Source of the DNA: Allodiplogaster sudhausi
Lineage: Eukaryota; Nematoda; Chromadorea; Rhabditida; Diplogasteridae
DNA: 64,000 nt
Assembly: GCA_945643635.1 (NCBI GenBank)
Contig: CALZFC010000027.1
Coordinates: 372,001 to 436,000 of the forward strand
Direction of reading: 5' to 3'
Shown piece by piece: positions 11,171 to 21,620 of the stretch (positions are counted from its first letter, which is position 1; each line of letters starts with the position of its first letter). Under the pieces are notes generated by a model that did not search any database, had not been told where the DNA came from, and saw nothing but the letters and a program-made list of their open reading frames with translations. Made by a program: the position numbers and the translations under genes.

Positions 11171-11947
11171 ATGCAATTCACACTCGTGCTCGTCGCCGCC
11201 ACGGCCGCCCTCTCCGCCACTGCACACGCTGGCCATTCCGTCTTCGCCGTTAGTCTAAACAGGATAACGGAAGCTTAATTAAACTAATGTTCTCTTTTAT
11301 TTTAGAGATTGGATCTCGATAGACATAACATATAAACAAAAATAAATCTCAATTAAATTAATCCTTAAAATATTTTCCTCTGTTATGGAAATATTGAATG
11401 TTGAGCGCGCTGCCCTGCCATGCGGGATGTGCACAAAGGATCTGCTGAAGGCGGAGCCGCGCAACAGTACGAACGGAGGCGAGATGAACTTCGTCAAGCT
11501 GGACGGAGGCGAGACAAGCATCGTCAAGATGAACATCGGAGAGCTTAGCTTCGTCTCCGACGACGTCACGGCACCCGCTGGCCAGTGTGCGCAGAGGAAG
11601 CTCGTCTGTGGAGGAGGACAAAAGGGAGCGGCACTCATTGAGGTGGCGAGAGAGAATGAGAGACTGAGAGGGAGAGAGAAAGAGTGAGAGCGAGAGAGTC
11701 AATGTGATATACGGACAAAGTTGTTCTGCCTCCAATTATAGAAAATATACAACACTTTTTTTTAAACAAACGAACGTAAAGTGAATGGTTTAAGGTGAAC
11801 GCGGGTAAAGGCGACCAGATCCTGGTCGGTTTCGGCAAGCCCGCCGTGATTACTCTGTCGTGCAACGCCGAGGGCACCGCCTGGGTCGACCCGGCCAGTC
11901 CCGAGGTCGCCATCACTACGCTCACTTGCGCCGTCATCTCTGGATAA
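11171..11947 (+). CDS. Secreted C6-domain protein, copy 1 (type A)
   Basis: Exons 11171-11248, 11406-11642 and 11795-11947 (stop TAA) encode 155 aa, all introns in phase 0. Exon 1 is a signal peptide (MQFTLVLVAATAALSATAHA). The mature protein has exactly six cysteines: CGMC, GQC, LVC, LSC and LTC. The order and the W between the last two fit the nematode C6 domain. Between Cys2 and Cys3 there is a threefold repeat (NGGEMNFVKL, DGGETSIVKM, NIGELSFVSD) that a plain C6 domain would not need. Intron 1 has donor GTTAGT and the weak acceptor TTGAG; intron 2 (donor GTGGCG, acceptor TTTAAG) is a GA-rich tract. Function unknown; it is expected to be a small extracellular disulfide-bonded protein. Confidence 0.85.
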
Positions 11948-11999
11948 GTGAAGACCCGGCATCCTCCCCGATCATATAATGGTGTTGATTGAATAAGTG

Positions 12000-12835
12000 T
12001 CAGAGAATTGATAAAGCACTTGATTCAGAGTAACGAGTGTTCACAGCTGATTGAGGTAAAGAGGCGGATGAGGGGTCGGAGAGGGTAAAGGGACATGTGA
12101 GTTTTGCCATGGAGTTAAAAGCCTTTGCTGATCTTATAAAGAAGGAGTGGTTTCGGACAAACGAGCGAGTAAATGGGTAGGAAAATAATGGAAGTCGAGC
12201 AGCCAGTACGAGGGTTACGGAAATGGAAGTAGTGAGGAACGCGATCAGAGATACGCATGCGACCGAATACAAGTCAATGCGCAAGGGTAAAATCCGCATG
12301 ATTTCTACGGGAGAAAAGAGAAGGGAGGGAGAGGGCCTTGTTACAAGCTGCAGGGTTGGGAATATCAATATGATTAGTATAGCCAAGACAACGACAGAAT
12401 ATAAAACGAGTGAAATAGTTCGGGACTCCCTCGAGTCGAAGGGTAGCTTTTTTAAGATGAGACTAGAAAAGAATAGAAGAAGACTCGAGCAGGGGCGGAT
12501 GGATAAAGTATAAGCATTGAGGAGAATTATCTTTTATGGAAAGGAGGGAGCTGATTATGGGGTGGCACTTGCTTATCGTATTGTTAGCAAGAAACGAGCA
12601 GTTGGGAGAGAAAGAAAGAGCCGTGCCGATAATGTTTCCGAGCTCGCGCAAAGTATCCACTATTAGGGAATTAGATTTACCTGAATGACATACAGAGCAC
12701 TTGGAAGGGGCTAGGGACAGTTGCCACTTGGCGGCAGAGGCTACGACCTCATCGATTGCGGGCTGTAGCACGGCGGTATCCTCCCTTACAAAATTCCTGA
12801 ATTTTGAAATTTTAATCACGGCAGGTTGAGATGAT
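12000..12835 (-). mobile_element. Non-LTR retrotransposon reverse-transcriptase fragment
   Basis: On the minus strand, decayed frames read like the C-terminal part of a LINE reverse transcriptase. The stretch LQPAIDEVVASAAKWQLSLA followed by PSKCSVCHSG matches the thumb-side motif of such enzymes (x-L-x-x-D/E, W, L, then K-C). It continues with HPIISSLLS and later AKAFNSMA. No intact reading frame remains. It sits in the 3' flank of a type A C6 gene and was amplified with it. Confidence 0.6.
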
Positions 12836-13267
12836 TGAGTACGTAGGGGACACAGTTTCGTATCGAGAAGTATTGCATGTTGGAAGTTGCTCGTAATTCT
12901 GCGATTGATTATTGTGGTAAGGTTGCGGGGGGGGGGGTTGAATTTTATTCTTTGATATCCGACTTGTAAGTACCATCGTGGTATCACAGTGTATTGAAAT
13001 TGTACCAAATATGTCCGCATTGAACACGATGTAAAAAAAATCGTTACCACCAAAAGGTGAAGCCTGTATAAACAATCAGGTCAACGTGAAATTAAGAGAG
13101 AGAAAGGCCACAGCAAGCCTTTGCTTCTCGCAATCTCCCTCTCCCTCTCATTCTCTTTTATTGCGTCCAAAAATTGCTTGTATCCAATATTTCTTTTTGG
13201 TATGTGAAATGCACTGTTTGCACAAAGTACCATGCTCGTCCCTCTCATTATATCAAATGCCAAAGGA

Positions 13268-13274
13268 AATAAAA
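13268..13274 (+). promoter_or_regulatory. Degenerate TATA box of C6 copy 2
   Basis: The conserved GATATAAAAGCGCCC is GAAATAAAAGCGCCC here, so the box reads AATAAAA. The coding exons of this copy are intact. Confidence 0.65.
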
Positions 13275-13329
13275 GCGCCCGGCATCTGCCATTAACAGCA
13301 GCCAATCCGCATCTTCTCCTCTTCTCGAA

Positions 13330-14123
13330 ATGCAATTCACACTCGTGCTCGTCGCCGCCACGGCCGCCCTCTCCGCCACTGCACACGCTGGCCATTCCGT
13401 CTTCGCCGTCAGTCTAATAAACACAACAAAAGCTTAATTAAATTAGTGTTCTCTTTTGTTTTAGAGGTTGGATCTCCTTAGAGATAACATATAAATAAAA
13501 AAACAAGTCTCAATTAAATTAATCCTTAAAATATTGTCCATTGTTTTGAAAATATTGCATGTTGAGCGCGCCGCCCTGCCATGCGGGATGTGCACAAAGG
13601 ATCTGCTGAAGGCGGAGCCGCGGAACAGTACGAACGGAGGCGAGATGAGCTTCGTCAAGCTGGAAGGAGGCGAGACAAGCATCGTCAAGATGAACATCGG
13701 AGAGCTTAGCTTCGTCTCCGACGTCGTCACGACACCCGCTGGCGAGTGCGCGCAGCGGAAGCTCGTCTGTGGAGGAGGACAAAAGGGAGCGGCAGTCATT
13801 CAGGTGGCGGGAGAGAATGAGACATATAGAGGGAGAGAGACGGAGTGAGAGTGAGAGAGACAATGTGATATGCAGACACAGTTGTTTGGCCTTTAATTGC
13901 AGAAAATAGACAACATTTTTTTGATACAAACAAACGTATTTGTTTGTGACAAACAAGTGAATGATTTAAGGTGAACGCGGGTAAAGGCGACCAGATCCTG
14001 GCCGGTTTCGGCAAACCTGCCATGATGACTCTGTCGTGCAACGCTGAGGGCACTGCCTGGGTCGACCCGGCCAATCGCGAGGTCGCCATCACAGCGCTCA
14101 CTTGCGCTGTCATCTCCGGATAA
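13330..14123 (+). CDS. Secreted C6-domain protein, copy 2 (type A)
   Basis: Exons 13330-13407, 13567-13803 and 13971-14123 give 155 aa. The signal peptide is identical to copy 1. Differences from copy 1 include LEGGE in the second internal repeat, TTPAGEC before Cys3, Gln instead of Glu at the end of exon 2 (AAVIQ) and PANREV near the end. Six cysteines are retained. An AATAAA at 14186-14191 lies about 60 nt past the stop. Reading frame and splice sites are intact although the TATA box is altered, so expression may be reduced. Confidence 0.8.
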
Positions 14124-14209
14124 GTGAAGACCGGCATCTTCCCCCGATCATATTGTAGTATGATATGATATGATGATCATGCAAGAATAAATATAACAGT
14201 ATAAACGAT

Positions 14210-15060
14210 TCAGAGTTAACGAGCGTTCACTGCAGATTGTGGGAAAGAGGCGGATGAGGCGGTGGAGAGGGTTGAAGACATGTGAGTTTTACCATGGAGT
14301 TAAAAGCCTTTACTGATCTTATAAAGAAGAAGTGTTTTCGGACAGAGGAGAGAGTGGATGGGTCGGAAAGGAGGGAAGATAAGCTGTGGGTACGAGAGTT
14401 ACGGAAATGTAAGTAGTGAGGAACACCATCTCATATAGGCCTGGGACTGAATACAAGTCTACGCGCAAGGGTAAAATCGGGATGATTTCTAATTATCAGT
14501 GCATTACTATAGCCAAAAGAACGAGTCAATGTAAAACGAGTTAACTAGTTCGGGACTCTCTCGAGTCTAAGGTTATCTTTCTTAAGACAAGGGAGAAAAC
14601 AATAGAAGAAGACTCCAGCAGTAGGCGGATATACAAAGGGTAGGAATTGAGGTGAATGTTCTTGTTCTTGTAACGTAAGGAGCGGATTATTAAGTGGCAC
14701 TTGCATATCGAATTGTTAGCAAGAAATGAGCAGTCTGGATAGAAAGAAAGAGACTGATTCCAAGGCCGTGCACAGTATCTACCGGGGTAAGAGGTGCGCC
14801 GGTAGTAAACGGTGTTGGAATTGATTTACCCAAATGAAGGACAGAGCACTTGGCAGGGGCTAGGGGATGTTGCTATTTGGCGGCCGAGGATGCGACCTCA
14901 TCGGTTGCTGCCTGTAGCAGGGGGTACCCCCTCCCTTTAAAAAAAATTCCTGAATTTTGACATTTTAATCAGTGCAGGTTGAGATAATTGAGTACGAAGG
15001 GGAAACAGTATCGCATCGAGAAGTATTGCAAGTGGATAGTTTCTCGTAATTCTGTGACTG
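14210..15060 (-). mobile_element. Non-LTR retrotransposon fragment, second copy
   Basis: Aligns by eye with 12000-12835 (shared segments such as AAAGCCTTTACTGATCTTATAAAG and GGACAGAGCACTTGG), with more indels. On the minus strand it encodes only broken remnants of the same reverse-transcriptase end. It occupies the 3' flank of C6 copy 2. Confidence 0.55.
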
Positions 15061-15931
15061 ATTATTGTAAATATCGATTGATGTTTTAGGTTCCTCCAGG
15101 TTAGGTTTCGGGTAAGAATGATGAGCGAGCACGAGTTCGGCGAACACTGAAGTTAGCGCGGAGGAAGTCGCTTCGTCGAGGAGGGATGTCAAGTGTGTCC
15201 TTTTCCCACCTTCTTTTCAGTTAAATTCCTCTTTCATTATTGTTTTGTGTTGTTCCATCACATTTAGTGCATTTCTTTTGTGCTTGTTTAGTGTACATTC
15301 ATGCTTTTTTATCTGTTGCGTGGTGTATTTTTATCATTCTTTGTCAGCTGCTGTTGTGTTGTGTTGATTGTTTGCTTGTTTTGCTTGTTTTCTTTCTAAA
15401 TCTTTTTGGCGTTCTTCTTTTAAGCCTTTGCTTTTATTTTAAACTTCGCTCTTTATCGTGCTGTTCTTTTGACGTTGCAGGAGGGCCATGAGCGAAGTTG
15501 ATCAAGGGCCTTGTGCGGTTGAATGCCTGAATTTTGATTGAAGCTCGAGGATTCTTTGATATCCGACTAAGTTCCATTCGTGGTATTACAGTGTATTGAA
15601 ATTGTACCAAATATGTCCGCATTGAACACGATGTAAAAAAAAGTCGTTACCACGAAGAGGTGAAGCCTGTATAAACAATCAGGTCAACGCGGAACTAATA
15701 GCGAGAAAGGCCACAACAAGTCTTTGCTTCTCGCCATCTCTCATGCTCTTTCTCTCTTTAGGCGTTTGCGTCCGGAAATCACTTGTATCCAATATTCGAA
15801 CACAAAGTTGTGCCGTCTTTTTTGCCATCTCAATGGCACTGTTTGCACCATGTCCGTATGCTAAATGATATAAAAGCGCCCGGCATCTGCCATTGACAGC
15901 AGCCAATCCGCTCTCTTCTCCTCTTCTCGAA

Positions 15932-16678
15932 ATGCAATTCACACTCGTGCTCGTCGCCGCCACGGCCGCCCTCTCTCTAAACGCTGGCCATTCCGTCTTC
16001 GCCGTCAGTCTAAACAGTCTAATGAAATTAATGTTCTCTTTTATTTTACAGGCTGGATTTTGATAGAAATAACATACAAAGAAATACAAATAAATTGATT
16101 ATCCCACCAATTTATAGGTGATATGATTTGTTCTCAATTAATGTAATACTTTAAAAACCTATTGTCCATTGTGTTATGGAAATCCTGAATGTTGAGCGCG
16201 CCGCCCTACCATGCGGGATGTGCACAAAGGATCTGCTTGTGGTGTCGAAAAACAAGACGGACGGAGGAGAGACCAACCTCGTAAAGTTGGACGGAGGCGT
16301 TACCAGCCTCATCAAGGTGAACGCTGGAGAGACTAGCTTCGCCTCCGACGTCCTCACTGCACGCGCTGGAAAGTGCGCGCAGCGGAAGCTCGTCTGTGGA
16401 GGAGGACAGAAGGGAGCGGCGGTCATTGAGGTGGTAGAGAGAGAATGAGTGACAGAGAGGGAGAGAGACAATGCGATAAAGCGAGAGAAGAATGATTTAT
16501 GGTGAATGAGGATGAACGAGTTCAGGTGAACGCTGGTAAAAATGGCGCTATCTTTGCCGGATTCGGCAAACCCGTTGTGATGACTCTGTCGTGCAACTCC
16601 GCGGGCACCGCCTGGATCGACACGGCCCAACCCAAGGTCGCCATCACTGCGCTCTCTTGCGCCGTTATCTCTGCATAA
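15932..16678 (+). CDS. Secreted C6-domain protein, copy 3 (type B)
   Basis: Exons 15932-16003, 16197-16430 and 16526-16678 give 152 aa. TATAAAA is at 15869-15875. The signal peptide is shortened to 24 aa (ALSLNAGHSVFA instead of ALSATAHAGHSVFA). It belongs to type B: VVSKNKTDGGETNLVKL, then DGGVTSLIKV and NAGETSFASD. Loop residues differ (TARAGKCAQ) and the C-terminus is LSCAVISA. The intron 2 acceptor is the better TTCAG. All six cysteines are kept. The exon 3 sequence of this copy (GKNGAIFAGFG) is the apparent source of the relic at 18410. Confidence 0.8.
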
Positions 16679-16924
16679 GTGAAGATCCAGCACCCCCCCC
16701 CCCCGATCATATTGTAGTATTGATTGATTCATCCTTACCATTCTATGAATTTAAGTCCTTCAATCCCCCCGTCATGTTTCCAATGATGAAGATTAGGCTT
16801 GCATAAGCCGACAATTCGAAATACGCTCATAATAATTGTGATAAAGAGTTATGTTCAAATTAGACTGCGTACTTGGCAAGGAAGAATAGGTAATACATTT
16901 ACTCACTCATTAGAGTGTCTGTTC

Positions 16925-17357
16925 CAGAGGTGTCAATGGGCCGGCCCAATTTTCCAAGGCCCCGGGCCGGGCCGGGCCGGGCCCAAGAAAAGTTGGGCAG
17001 GCCCGATTGGGCCCTCAAGTCAAAAATTCCTGGCAAATTGATGGTAAAAACATAAACTTGAAATTTTCGGAAGTATTAGAAATTGGTTTATATAGTGGCA
17101 TGTTACTTAGGGGTGGGGGAAACATATTTTTACATTGTTAAACTCATGCAAACCCAAAAGAAACCCCCAATTAACATAGCACCAATTTTTGGAAAAAAAC
17201 TTTTTTTTTTGAATTTTGAAAATCGGGCTCAAACGGGCCCACGGGCCGGGCCGGGCCCAAAATTACAAGGCCCGGAAATTTCCGGCCGGGCCGGGCCGAA
17301 ACTTTGGGCCCCCAGGGCCGGGCTGGCCCAAATATTTTGGGCCCGTTGACACCTCTG
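16925..17357. mobile_element. Complete GC-rich hAT-type MITE with 8-bp target duplication
   Basis: 433 bp, starting CAGAGGTGTCAATGGGCC and ending with the inverted GGCCCGTTGACACCTCTG. It is flanked on both sides by GTCTGTTC (16917-16924 and 17358-17365). The ends are built from GGGCC/GGCCC blocks and the centre is AT-rich with no transposase ORF. An 8-bp duplication and a CAGAGGTG terminus are hallmarks of hAT elements. The paralogous locus at 37330-37337 carries a single GAACAGAC (the same 8 bp on the other strand), an empty site. Confidence 0.9.
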
Positions 17358-17391
17358 GTCTGTTCTGATGGTGAGAAGAAGTTAATGAAAA

Positions 17392-17395
<4 letters not shown>

Positions 17396-17424
<29 letters not shown>
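17396..17424. repeat. GA dinucleotide microsatellite
   Basis: A run of GA repeats in the 3' flank of copy 3, matched by shorter GA runs in the equivalent flank of other type B copies. Confidence 0.9.
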
Positions 17425-17426
<2 letters not shown>

Positions 17427-17639
17427 CGCAACACCGAGAGGGCTGGAGCAAGACATTATGTTATATGATAGAAATCAAATTTCGGGGTGGATGACTGCGG
17501 CGGGCCGGTACTAAGCTGGTTCATAATCGTCGTCAGATGACGAATTTGCACTCGCGATTAGCTGTAACGGCCCAGAGTTTAATTGCACAACCTGATGGTC
17601 AGCTTTGATTTGCTGTGACAGAATGAAGTGACTATGTCA

Positions 17640-17990
17640 GGCGAGAACACTCATTCAATAGGCTATACCTATAAAAACTCGATCATGTCCAGTCCTGGCC
17701 TGATCCACAATCCGATACATTCTGCTCGTCCACAGTGAACTCAATGTAATGAACACCCGTCTGTCTCCGTGCCGAAATCACGCTCACTTTGCTGCACTCG
17801 ATTAGCTGTTATGACCACCAATGGCATTAATCTTGCCATCTGTCGCGGTTAACGGTCTTGACCTTTTCAGAATCAAACGTACACATGTCCTGGACACATC
17901 CACTTCTACCTATGTTAATACACAGGATTCTGGGACATGTGTAACAAAGGAAGACTTTCGGCGTGTGGTGGTAACAGAGCCTGTAACGGC
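17640..17990 (-). pseudogene. Relic of a cysteine-rich ORF in the type B 3' flank
   Basis: On the minus strand two stretches look protein-like: FLCYTCPRILCIN with GCVQDMCTFDSEKVK, and further on RQTGVHYIEFTVDEQNVSDC. A related sequence lies on plus at 36740-37020 and a third on minus near 28700-28830, each with different stops and shifts. The C-x-x-C start recalls nematode extracellular modules, but the family is not identifiable. It is probably a decayed gene carried along by the duplications. Confidence 0.4.
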
Positions 17991-18165
17991 CCAGCCCAGC
18001 CCAGCCCAGCCCGGCCCGGCCCATAGAGTCGGCCTGCTCCATTTTCAAGGGCCCCGGAGGGGGGCCGGGCCGGGCCCAAAAGAGGTCCCCCCAGGCCCGT
18101 CTGGGCCCGATAAGCTCACGATGTCGTCCAGTCAGGACGACTGGCGGCATTGTAAAAAGGACGTG
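17990..18165. mobile_element. Partial GC-rich hAT-type MITE
   Basis: GGCCC blocks and the shared inner segment GTCGTCCAGTCAGGACGAC at 18122-18140, followed by GGCATTGTAAA, as in the other copies. No clean CAGAGGTG/CACCTCTG ends, so it is truncated. It lies immediately 5' of the promoter of the truncated C6 copy 4. Confidence 0.7.
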
Positions 18166-18219
18166 CGAGAGAGGAGCTATTATTCTCGTTGAATTATCTC
18201 TGATTTGTGTTCTTTGCTT

Positions 18220-18555
18220 CTCGCATTCTCTCTCTCTCCCTTTAGGAGCTTGCGTCTGGAAATCGCTTGTATCCAATATTTGAACACAAAGTTGTGCCGT
18301 CTTTTTTGGCATCTTAATGGCATTGTTTGCACAGTGTACCATGTCCGACCATCTATCATATGCTAAAGGATATAAAAGCGCCCGGAATCTGCCACTGACA
18401 GAAGCCAATCTGGTAAAAATGGCGCTATCTTTGCCGGCTTCAGCAAGCCCGCCATCATGACTCTGTCGTGCAACGCCGAGGGCACCGGCTGGGTCGACAG
18501 GGCCCATCCCGAAGTCGCCATCACTGCGCTCTCTTGCGCCGTCATCTCTGCATAA
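18220..18555 (+). pseudogene. C6 copy 4: promoter joined directly to exon 3 (truncated relic)
   Basis: A normal family promoter (TATAAAA at 18372, GCGCCCGGAATCTGCC, leader to about 18410) is followed at once by TGGTAAAAATGGCGC, the middle of a type B exon 3, through to stop TAA at 18553-18555. The signal-peptide exon, exon 2 and both introns are deleted, about 1 kb in all. The remaining frame (GKNGAIFAGFSKPAIMTL) has no Met in frame at its start. The first ATG after the leader reads a different frame and stops soon. Confidence 0.85.
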
Positions 18556-18616
18556 GTGAAGATCCAGCATCAACTCGCCCATGTTGTAGCATTGATTGAT
18601 TCATCCTTATCATTTG

Positions 18617-19725
18617 ATGAATTTCTGTCCTTCAATCCCCCCGTCGTGTTTCCAATGATGAAGATTATGCTTTAAAAAGCCGATAATTCAAAATATGCTC
18701 ATAATAAGTTGTGATAAAGAGTTATTTTCAAATTATACTTCGTATTTCAATGATTGACAAGGAAGAATAGGTGAGAAGTTTACTCTCACATGTTCATGAT
18801 ATGTTCTGATTGTGAGAAGAAGTGAAAGAAAAAGTGAGAGATAGAGAGAGAGAGAGCGAGAGATAAAAAAACACAACACCGAGAGAGTGAGAGCAAGAGA
18901 TTATGATATACATATGACATGAAATCAAATTTCGGGATGACTAACGGTCGGCGGGTCGGTACTAAACTGATTTATAATCATCGTTAGATAACGAAATTGC
19001 ACTCGCGATTTGCTGCTGTGACCAGGTCTTCCTTCATTGCAACAACCTCATGGTCAGCTCTAATAATCTGTGACAGAATGAAGAGACTACGTCAGGCGAG
19101 ACCACTCATACAATTGGGTCAATACAACCCAACCTACTTGTGAAGTTTTTTTAAAGAAAAAAAAAATGTTTTTTTTTTAACCCTCTCGACCATATTTGAC
19201 ATTATTCAGGGTGGTATTTGCCTCGGATCGCAGAACAATTTTTGGCAAAACATAATTTTTTTTAAGCAATAGATAAGTGTAAAATAATCTATATTAGACA
19301 AAATTAGCTCCTTGTTTTAACACTGAAACACTTGCTCAAGCATTCCGCGGTTTTCCAATTAATACGTCCCTTTGAAGGCGTTTTCAGTCATTTCTTTGGA
19401 ATTGTTGAGTTGTGTTGATTGTTTGTTTGTTTTGTTTGTTTTCTTTCTAAATCTCCTTATCTTCTTCTATTAAGCCTTTGATTTTATAAACTTTGCCCTT
19501 GTTTTGACGTTGCAGGAGGAGCGTGAGTGAAGATGAGCAAAGGCCTTGTGTGTTTGAATGCTTGAATTTTGTTTGAGTATTATTCTTTGATATCCGACTA
19601 AGTACCATCGTAGTATTACAGTGTATTGAAATTGTACCAAATATGTCCGCATTGAACACGATGTAAAAAAAATCGTTACCACCAAGAGGTGAAGCCTGTA
19701 TAAACAATCAGGTCAACGCGAAAGT
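18617..19725. repeat. Segmental duplication, left copy
   Basis: From CCTTCAATCCCC through TATGCTTTAAAAAGCCG, CACATGTTCATGATATG, ACTAACGGTCGGCGGGTCG and ACCCTCTCGACCATATTTGAC to the 5' flank of copy 5, this stretch is nearly identical to 23380-24450. Differences are scattered single bases and short indels. The homology runs on into the promoter and first exon of copies 5 and 7. Confidence 0.85.
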
Positions 19726-19980
19726 AAGAGAAAAGGCCACAGCAAGCCTTTGCTTCTCGCAATCTCTCTCTCCCTCTCATTCTCTTTTTAGGCGTTTGCG
19801 TCCGGAAACCGCTTGTATCCAATATTTGAACAGAAAGTTGTGTGTTTTTTGGTTTGTGAATTGCACTGTTTGCTCAAAGTACCATGCTCGCCCCTTTGTG
19901 ACATCAAATGCTAAAGGATATAAAAGCGCCCGGCACCTGCCATTGACAGCAGCCAATCCGCATCTTCTCCTCTTAACGAA

Positions 19981-20722
19981 ATGTACTTCGCACTAGTGCT
20001 CGTCGCAGCCACGGCCGCCCTCTCCGCCCCTGCCCCTGCACCGCAGTTCGCCGTCAGTAAAAACAGGACAACAAAAGCTTAATTAAATTAATGTTCTATT
20101 TTATTCTAGAGGTTGGATCTCGGTTAAAATATCGTCCATTGTTGTGGAAATATTGAATGTTGAGAGCGCCGACCTCCCATGCGGGATGTGCACAAAGGAT
20201 CTGCTGAAGGCGGAGCCGCGCAACAGTACGAACGGAGGCGAGATGAGCTTCGTCAAGCTGGACGGAGGCGAGACCAGCATCGTCAAGATGAACATCGGAG
20301 AGCTTAGCTTCGTCTCCGACGTCGTCACGACATCCGCTGGCGAGTGTGCGCAACGGAAGCTCGTCTGTGGAGGAGGACAGAAGGGAGCGGCAGTCATTGA
20401 GGTGGAGAGAGATAATGAGAGACAGAGAGGGAGAGAGACGTAGTGAGAGCAAGAGAGATAATGTGATATGAAGACACAGTTGTTCTGCTTCGAATTGCAG
20501 AAAATTTACAACACTTTTTTGGTTACAAACGAACGTATTTGTTTGTTACAAATAAGTGAATGATTTAAGGTGAACGCGGGTAAAGGCGACCAGATCCTGG
20601 CCGGCTTCGGCAAACCCGCCATGATGACTCTGTCGTGCAACCCTGAGGGCACCGCCTGGGTCGACCCGGCCAATCCCGAGGTCGCCATCACAGCGCTCAC
20701 TTGTGCTGTCATCTCTGGATAG
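19981..20722 (+). CDS. Secreted C6-domain protein, copy 5 (type A, variant signal peptide)
   Basis: Exons 19981-20052, 20165-20401 and 20570-20722 (stop TAG) give 153 aa. TATAAAA at 19919-19925. The signal exon differs from the main family: MYFALVLVAATAALS followed by APAPAPQFA, 24 aa. Intron 1 is only 112 nt because about 60 nt found in other copies are missing. Exon 2 begins SADLPCGMC and contains the type A triple repeat. Exon 3 has CNPEGTAWVDPANPEV. Six cysteines are intact. Promoter, leader and exon 1 are identical by eye to copy 7. Confidence 0.82.
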
Positions 20723-20789
20723 GTGAAGACCGGCATCTTCCCCCGATCATATTGTGGCATTGATTGATTAAGTGTCAGAGAATTGATAA

Positions 20790-21620
20790 AGCACTTGATT
20801 CAGAGTTAACGAGTGTTCACAGCAGATTATGGGAAAGAGGCAGATGAGGGGGCGGGGAGAGTAGAGGGGCATGTCTTGGCATGGAGTTGAAAGCCTTTGC
20901 TGATCTTACAATGAAGGAGTGTTTTCAGACAGAGGAGCGAGTGGATGGGTCAGAAAGGAGGAAAGATATGCTGCGAGTACGAGAGATACGGAAATGGAAG
21001 AACTGAGGAACACGATCTGACAATGATATAGGATGTGATCGAATACAAGTCTACGCGCAAGCGTAAAATATCCACGGGATAAGAGAGAAGGGAGGTAGAG
21101 AGCCTTGTTACGAGTAGCAGGGTTGGGCATATCAGTGCGATTAGTATAGCCAAGACAAGGACAGTATATAAAAGAGTGAAATAGTTCTGGACTCTCTCGT
21201 GTCTACGGGAATCTTTCTTAAGACGAGGGTAGAAAATAATAGAAGGAGACTCCAGCAGGAGTCGGGAGTATAAAGCATAAGTATTGAGGATAATGTTCTT
21301 GTTCTTTAAACGGAGGGAGCGGATTATGATGTTGCGCTTGTTTATCGTCTTGTTAGCAAGAAATTAGCAGTGGGGAGAGCAAGAAAGAGCCGGGCCGATA
21401 ATGATTCCGAGGCTGCGCACAGTATTCACCGGGTAAGAGGCGCGCCATTAAGGCTTAGCGTTTGTAAACGGGTTGGAATTGGATTTACTTAAATGAAGGA
21501 CAGAGAACTTGACAGGTTCTAGAGTATGTTGACATTTGGCGGCCAATTCTGCGACCCAATCGGTTTGCTGCTTGCACCACGTACCCCTGAAATAATTAGT
21601 TGTTCGTATTTCTGCGATTG
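20790..21620 (-). mobile_element. Non-LTR retrotransposon fragment, third copy
   Basis: Minus-strand remnants include NPATRNKALYLPSLLSR and LARRLVFDHILYH, which fits the conserved block near the end of LINE reverse transcriptases where Y/L-x-x-L-x-L-x-S-L is followed by RR. Frameshifts and stops interrupt it. It is the 3' flank of C6 copy 5. Confidence 0.6.

Noticed and set aside
16925..17357. GC-rich blocks as CpG island or promoter
   Set aside because: Inverted ends, 8-bp target duplications and an empty paralogous site show it is a transposable element.
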